Shown here: one piece after another, positions 60,187-64,000 of the stretch
Numbering within the stretch: position 1 is the stretch's first letter
How the letters are laid out: each line of letters begins with the position of its first letter
Assembly (NCBI GenBank): GCA_910585525.1
Contig: CAJUFR010000002.1
Location: 1-64,000 of the forward strand
Source of the DNA: an uncultured Angelakisella sp.
GTDB taxonomy: Bacteria > Bacillota > Clostridia > Oscillospirales > Ruminococcaceae
Direction: 5' to 3'
Length of the DNA stretch: 64,000 nt
Position numbers and translations under genes: made by a program
The notes under the pieces: model-generated
Told to the model about the DNA's origin: nothing
Seen by the model: only the letters and a program-made list of their open reading frames with translations
Databases searched by the model: none

Positions 60187-60632
60187 CACACTTCCGCAAC
60201 TACACCCCCGAAAAGTACAACGGCCCCGATTACGAGAAGATCGAGGAAGGCATCTACCGCACCAAGGACCCCTACAACGTCGTGAAAAGCGGGATGGTCT
60301 ATGTCACCTCCCTTTCCTTCCAGATGGAGCCGGAGCGGTACGGGGAGGAGGAGGCCACCCCCTGGGATATCCCCCAGCTTCCCTTTGAGGACCTGCTGGA
60401 TGAGTACATGGTGTTCGTCACCGACTTCTACGAGGACCTGAACAAGACCAGCCAGGTCACCTGCTACCAGGAGTTCGGCTCCAGCAGCATCGAGGAGATC
60501 CGGGAACTGCGCACCATCATCGGCAAGCGATTCTACGCCGTCCCCTGCGGGGAGGACAATGAGGATTTCGATGCGGACTGCGAGGAGGACCTGGAGGGCG
60601 ACCACAGGATCGTCATCGAGGATGAGGAGTAA
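60183..60632 (+). CDS. hypothetical acidic protein
   Basis: A 149-aa soluble protein that I do not recognise. It has a Tyr/Glu-rich body (YTPEKYNGPDYEKIEEGIYRT) and a C-terminal acid-rich tail with Asp/Glu runs. No signal peptide or membrane span is seen. Its ATG overlaps the YfhO stop (ATGA, 60183-60186), so it is translationally coupled, but no function can be inferred. Confidence 0.7.
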   Translation: MTHFRNYTPEKYNGPDYEKIEEGIYRTKDPYNVVKSGMVYVTSLSFQMEPERYGEEEATPWDIPQLPFEDLLDEYMVFVTDFYEDLNKTSQVTCYQEFGSSSIEEIRELRTIIGKRFYAVPCGEDNEDFDADCEEDLEGDHRIVIEDEE

Positions 60633-60635
60633 GGG

Positions 60636-61517
60636 ATGAAACAGAACGTTCTCTGCGCGGCCCTGGCCCTCTGCCTCTGCCTCTGCCTTGCCGGGTGCGG
60701 CGCCCCGGAACCTCCCGCCAATTCCAAGCCGGAGCACTCCCAAAGCAGCGCCCCGGCGCCGGAGGAGCCGTCCCGGCCGGAGAGCGATCCCCCGGCGGAG
60801 CCCATCACCTTCACCCTCCGGGCGATGCCATCCCCGTCGCTGGAGGCCGCCCTCACCGAGGACGGCTTTAGCTGGTACGCCATGGGCGGCCCCGACCAGT
60901 GTATCGCCTGGGGGGACCCGGGCTATCTGCTCCTTTGCGTCTGCCGCAACACCATCGATCTGCTGGGTCCCAGCCACCTGCGGGTCTACGGCTGTGACAC
61001 CGCCACCGGGGAGACCACCCTGTTGGCGGAGCACCACGACCCTAACTGCGAGTTGAATGTCCGGGGATTTTTCCGCCAGGACGGGGTGTCGTACCTTGCC
61101 TTTAATCAGCGGTACACCCAGATGGCCTTCCGGCTGGACCCGGCGGCGGGGACCGGGGAACTGCTTACCGGGGAGGCCGCGCCGGACTGGCCCGGCCAGG
61201 AAGAGACCGGCGAAGAACCGCCGGTCCCCCCCTCCTTGGACTGTAACGTCATGCTGACCCAGCCGGAGTTTTCCATCCTCCGGTTGGATGAACTGGACGA
61301 GGAAGCCCAGATGTACCGGCACTCCTACCACCTGTTCGACCATGGCACTCTCCAGCTTTCCCCCCTGGCGATCGACCCCCGGGAGGGGGCAAAGAACGAG
61401 TCTTACCAGCTGGCCTACGACCCGGATACCGCCACGGTGGCTATCATCTGCTACATGGACCACGGCGAATGGGGCAGCTACTGGACCGACGCCTATCTGT
61501 TGGAATTGGAGCTTTGA
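60636..61517 (+). CDS. hypothetical lipoprotein
   Basis: A 293-aa exported protein with a signal peptide ending LAGCG (Cys21) and a Pro/Ser/Glu-rich linker to about residue 55. The rest is beta-rich, with FRQDGVSYLAFNQ and similar strands suggesting a propeller-like or Ig-like fold. I recognise no family. It starts four bases after the stop of the preceding gene and is followed by a further unknown gene, so it is part of the YfhO operon. Confidence 0.75.
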   Translation: MKQNVLCAALALCLCLCLAGCGAPEPPANSKPEHSQSSAPAPEEPSRPESDPPAEPITFTLRAMPSPSLEAALTEDGFSWYAMGGPDQCIAWGDPGYLLLCVCRNTIDLLGPSHLRVYGCDTATGETTLLAEHHDPNCELNVRGFFRQDGVSYLAFNQRYTQMAFRLDPAAGTGELLTGEAAPDWPGQEETGEEPPVPPSLDCNVMLTQPEFSILRLDELDEEAQMYRHSYHLFDHGTLQLSPLAIDPREGAKNESYQLAYDPDTATVAIICYMDHGEWGSYWTDAYLLELEL

Positions 61518-61530
61518 AAGGAGACCTGCT

Positions 61531-62013
61531 ATGTACATTACCGAACGATACTGGGGCGAATATATCGGCGGCAGCGACGACAGCCTGACCTTGCTGGACC
61601 ACCTGGCGGCCAAGGGCCGGGAGGAGATAACCGTCGGGGAGGTGCTGGCCGCTTTCGGCCTGGACCGGCTGGAGGGGAACTTCCGCCAGCCGGAGGAACC
61701 GCTCTTTTGCACCGATGAGGAGGGGAACGAGGCCGCCATCTGCTGCGCCATCGACCTCATCACCGGCCTGGCCGCCCTGCTGCTGGAATGCGACAAAAGC
61801 GGCAGCCTGGACACCGGGGAACTGGAGATGGATACCCCCCTTCCCGCCATCCGCCTTACCGCCTCCCCGGCGGACCGGGGGCTTCTGGTGGCGGCCCTTC
61901 GGGACTTCGCCGCCTGCCCGATGGACTACGACCTCAGCGAGATGGTGCCGGAGGAGGATATGAAGGCGATGGCCGCCCAGTGCGGGGCGCTGGCGGAGGA
62001 GTTGGCAGAATAA
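61531..62013 (+). CDS. hypothetical protein, YfhO operon
   Basis: A 160-aa soluble acidic protein I do not recognise. It begins MYITERYWGEYIGGSDDS and includes an Ala/Leu-rich helical middle. ATG 61531 has AAAGGAGA upstream; the long ORF from 61288 lies inside the previous gene in another frame. The neat 13-base spacing to the lipoprotein gene makes it part of the operon. Immunity-type proteins often have this kind of size and acidity, but that is a guess. Confidence 0.7.
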   Translation: MYITERYWGEYIGGSDDSLTLLDHLAAKGREEITVGEVLAAFGLDRLEGNFRQPEEPLFCTDEEGNEAAICCAIDLITGLAALLLECDKSGSLDTGELEMDTPLPAIRLTASPADRGLLVAALRDFAACPMDYDLSEMVPEEDMKAMAAQCGALAEELAE

Positions 62014-62043
62014 CAACACACAAGAGCAAGGAGGGGACCGGCG

Positions 62044-62478
62044 ATGGACAGCTTTTTGAAGGAATACGGCCTTAAAAACACCCCGGGCCGCCAGGCGGTG
62101 CTGGAACTGCTGGCCGCCACCGAGGAGCCGGTCACCGCCGAGGAGGTGTACCGGCGGCTGCTGGCGGCGGACAAGGGCAAAAAGCCCCGGTGCGCCTGCC
62201 TTTCCACCGTCTACCGCACCCTTTCCACCCTGGCGGAAAAGGGGCTGCTGCTCCGGGGCTCCGGGCCGGAGGGAGCGATGACCTACCAGCTGCGGGACAG
62301 CCGCCACCGGCATTACCTTGTCTGCACCGGCTGCGGCAGCGCGGTGCCCATCCCCGGCTGCCCCCTGGAACAGCTGGAGCGGAGCCTGGGGGACCAGACC
62401 GGCTTTGCCATCACCGGCCACAGCTTAGAATTGTACGGCCTTTGCCCCCGGTGCGCCGGGAACGAGAAGGAGAAATAG
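62044..62478 (+). CDS. Fur-family metal-dependent transcriptional regulator
   Basis: A 144-aa winged-helix regulator of the Fur/Zur/PerR family. YGLKNTPGRQAVLELLAATEEPVTAEEVY and CLSTVYRTLSTLAEKGLL form the DNA-binding domain. Metal and structural sites: SRHRHYLVCTGCG and LCPRCAG give two CxxC pairs. The subtype (iron, zinc, peroxide) cannot be told by eye. GGAGGGG lies before ATG 62044. It is 30 bases behind the unknown gene and before an HD gene, so it is within the operon rather than separate. Confidence 0.92.
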   Translation: MDSFLKEYGLKNTPGRQAVLELLAATEEPVTAEEVYRRLLAADKGKKPRCACLSTVYRTLSTLAEKGLLLRGSGPEGAMTYQLRDSRHRHYLVCTGCGSAVPIPGCPLEQLERSLGDQTGFAITGHSLELYGLCPRCAGNEKEK

Positions 62479-62542
62479 GAGGATCTCCACGGCTTTTGCC
62501 CCGGCGCGCCCGGGGAAAGAACGACAGGTAGGAGGAAATACC

Positions 62543-63121
62543 ATGAACTGGAGCGGTTTTTTGGACTTTTTGGCCCTGGCGGAGCGGCTCAAGTGCGCCA
62601 CCCGCCACTGCACCAACTCTCAGGGGGACCCGGAGAGCGTGGCGGAGCACAGCTGGCGGGCCGCCCTGATGGCCCTCTGCCTGGAGCAGGAACTGCCGGG
62701 GGTGGAGATGGACCGGGTGATACGGATGCTGCTCATCCACGACTTGGGGGAAGCTGTTACCGGGGACATCCCCACTTTCCGCAAAAGCAAACAGGACGAG
62801 GCGGTGGAGGACCAGGCGGTGGAGAACATTCTCTCCACCCTGCCGGTGGCCACCCGCCAGGAGTTTGCCGGCCTGTTTGCCGAGATGAACGCCCTGGAGA
62901 CGCCGGAGGCCCGGCTCTACAAGGTCATCGACAAGCTGGAGGCGGTGATCCAGCACAACGAATCCCCCATCTCCACCTGGGAGCCGCTGGAGTACGACCT
63001 TCAGCGGACCTACGGCCAGCGGGAGGCCCAATGGTTCCCCCAGACCGCCGCCCTCCGGCAGGAGATCCTGCGCCGCACCGAGGAGAAGATCGCGGCCGAA
63101 AAGACCGCTTTGGGAGTGTGA
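62543..63121 (+). CDS. HD-domain nucleotidase-like protein
   Basis: A 192-aa HD hydrolase. LKCATRHCTNSQGDPESVAEHSWRAALMALCL, LLIHDLGEAVTGDIPTF with the HD pair, and LYKVIDKLEAVIQHNES match the YfbR/HDDC2-like family of 5'-deoxynucleotidases. The specific substrate is unproven. AGGAGG lies before ATG 62543. It is the second such enzyme in the window (the other is at 56912). It follows the Fur-type gene by 64 bases. Confidence 0.9.
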   Translation: MNWSGFLDFLALAERLKCATRHCTNSQGDPESVAEHSWRAALMALCLEQELPGVEMDRVIRMLLIHDLGEAVTGDIPTFRKSKQDEAVEDQAVENILSTLPVATRQEFAGLFAEMNALETPEARLYKVIDKLEAVIQHNESPISTWEPLEYDLQRTYGQREAQWFPQTAALRQEILRRTEEKIAAEKTALGV

Positions 63122-63127
63122 ACAGCC

Positions 63128-64000
63128 ATGGAGACCGAAAAGCTATATGAACAGGACAGCCACCTGCGGGAATGGGAGGCCACCGTCCTGGCCTGCGAGA
63201 CCATCACCGACGGCTATCGGGTGGTGCTGGACCGCACCGCCTTCTTCCCGGAGGGGGGCGGCCAACTCAGCGACGGGGGGACCATCGGGGATGTGACAGT
63301 GTGGGAGACCCGGGAGAAGGATGGACATATCTACCACTTCACCAAGGAGCCGGTGCCGGTGGGGGCAAAAGCAAAATGCGCCCTGGACTGGCCCCGGCGG
63401 CTGGACCACATGCAGCAGCACACCGGGGAGCACCTGCTTTCCTGGGCCTTCTGGTCCCTCTTTGGGGTGGAGAACATCGGCTTCCACATGGGGGAGGAAA
63501 CGGTGACCATCGACCTGAGCCGCCCGGTGACCCAGGAGGAGATGGACGCCGCCGAGGAGGCCGCCAACCGGGATATCTGGAAGGACCTGCCTGTCCGCTG
63601 CTACGTCGCCACCCCGGCGGAGGTCGAAGCCCTTGCCCTGCGGAAAAAGACCGACAAGGTGACAGGGGACCTGCGCATTGTGGAGATCCAGGGCAGCGAC
63701 ATCTGCACCTGCTGCGGCACCCACGCCAACTCCACCGGGGAGGTGGGGCTGGTGAAGATCATCCGCCAGGAACACACCAAGGGGGGCAGCCGGGTCCAGT
63801 TCCTCTGCGGGGGCCGGGCGTTGTCCGACTACCGGCTCAAGAACCGGGTGGCCCTGGAGGCCGGGGCGGCCCTCTCGGTAAAGGAGGGGGAGGTCCCCGA
63901 CGGTATCCGGCGACTGAAAGGGGAGTTGGCCGCCCAGGGGGCAGCCCTCCGGGAGAAGGGGCGGCTGCTCACCGAGGTCTACGCCCGGGACCTGCTGGCC
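63128..64000 (+). CDS. AlaX-type alanyl-tRNA editing protein (runs off the window)
   Basis: The gene begins at ATG 63128, six bases after the HD gene, and stays open for 291 codons to the window end. The sequence is an AlaRS-type editing domain: FFPEGGGQLSDGG, HMQQHTGEHLLS (His98 and His102) and the zinc-binding CCGTHANSTGEVG (Cys195, His199), followed by FLCGGRALSDYRLKN and a helical, probably DHHA1-containing end. It should hydrolyse Ser-tRNA(Ala) or Gly-tRNA(Ala). The length beyond residue 230 suggests the longer AlaX-L type. The 3' end is missing. Confidence 0.9.
   Translation, partial: METEKLYEQDSHLREWEATVLACETITDGYRVVLDRTAFFPEGGGQLSDGGTIGDVTVWETREKDGHIYHFTKEPVPVGAKAKCALDWPRRLDHMQQHTGEHLLSWAFWSLFGVENIGFHMGEETVTIDLSRPVTQEEMDAAEEAANRDIWKDLPVRCYVATPAEVEALALRKKTDKVTGDLRIVEIQGSDICTCCGTHANSTGEVGLVKIIRQEHTKGGSRVQFLCGGRALSDYRLKNRVALEAGAALSVKEGEVPDGIRRLKGELAAQGAALREKGRLLTEVYARDLLA

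Noticed and set aside
57451..60189. Long minus-strand open frame opposite YfhO
   Set aside because: Same reason: GC-rich codon shadow with Gly/His/Pro-rich translation. YfhO has clear family motifs.

Overview
The window is GC-rich with strong G/C preference at third codon positions. It carries endospore genes (spmA-spmB and a small acid-soluble spore protein) next to Firmicutes-type information genes: RNase Y, a long SRP RNA in front of dnaX, a T-box in front of thrS, and a cysteine-containing AbrB/SpoVT-type regulator. This points to a high-GC, spore-gene-bearing Clostridia, probably in the Oscillospirales. The rank is inferred from gene content only. Most genes are ordinary chromosome. No tRNA, rRNA, CRISPR array, prophage or intact insertion sequence was seen.

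Layout. 1-349: AT-rich left edge with a doubtful gene end. 350-5640: an oligopeptide-binding lipoprotein, a GNAT enzyme, an amidase-type lipoprotein behind a MerR-type promoter, and DacF. 5624-9260: MYG1 family, recA with a LexA-like site, spmAB, and an AbrB-type regulator. 9320-15873: fba, an HD protein, then SRP RNA - dnaX - small ORF - ybaB - recR - apbE. 15874-22070: two membrane genes, rny, and a divergent T-box-thrS unit. 22315-27316: a leftward operon encoding a DeoR regulator, an Ig-like exported protein, a DUF1537 kinase, PdxA-type dehydrogenase and GntP transporter. Together these read as D-threonate (or related four-carbon acid sugar) catabolism. 27558-30445: a spore protein and a BlaI/BlaR1-like sensor pair. 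30663-36700: a leftward operon GNAT-rpe-rnfC-rnfD-rnfE-rnfA, then a DUF4015 glycoside hydrolase-like protein. 36872-37954: an AT-rich orphan gene, probably acquired. 38069-42796: secA, then a NifU-like protein with a GGGtGRT protein. 42878-44432: an XRE regulator divergent from an unknown gene, and a coiled-coil protein. 44485-47715: a polyphosphate polymerase (VTC) - DUF4956 - Cthe_2159-like lipoprotein operon. 47815-48037: a hairpin-rich, MITE-like repeat. 48307-52546: an aldo/keto reductase operon, rpmE and a phosphoglucomutase. 52697-57487: yifB, an orphan citC, a MATE transporter and a YfbR-type nucleotidase. 57658-64000: a rightward operon from YfhO to a truncated AlaX-type editing protein.

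The most unusual locus is the Rnf-like cluster. It has recognisable RnfC, D, E and A subunits but no rnfB or rnfG. RnfE and RnfA lack most of the membrane-embedded cysteines of normal Rnf/Nqr, and the RnfC-like subunit lacks the usual flavin/NADH-binding front part while keeping both [4Fe-4S] motifs. It may be a reduced or repurposed ion-translocating electron carrier. Other under-described material: the NifU-like/GGGtGRT pair, the VTC-DUF4956-beta-helix operon, the BlaR1 homologue with a non-beta-lactam sensor domain, and the orphan gene at 36872-37954.

All functional calls come from reading motifs and gene context by eye. No database search was run.
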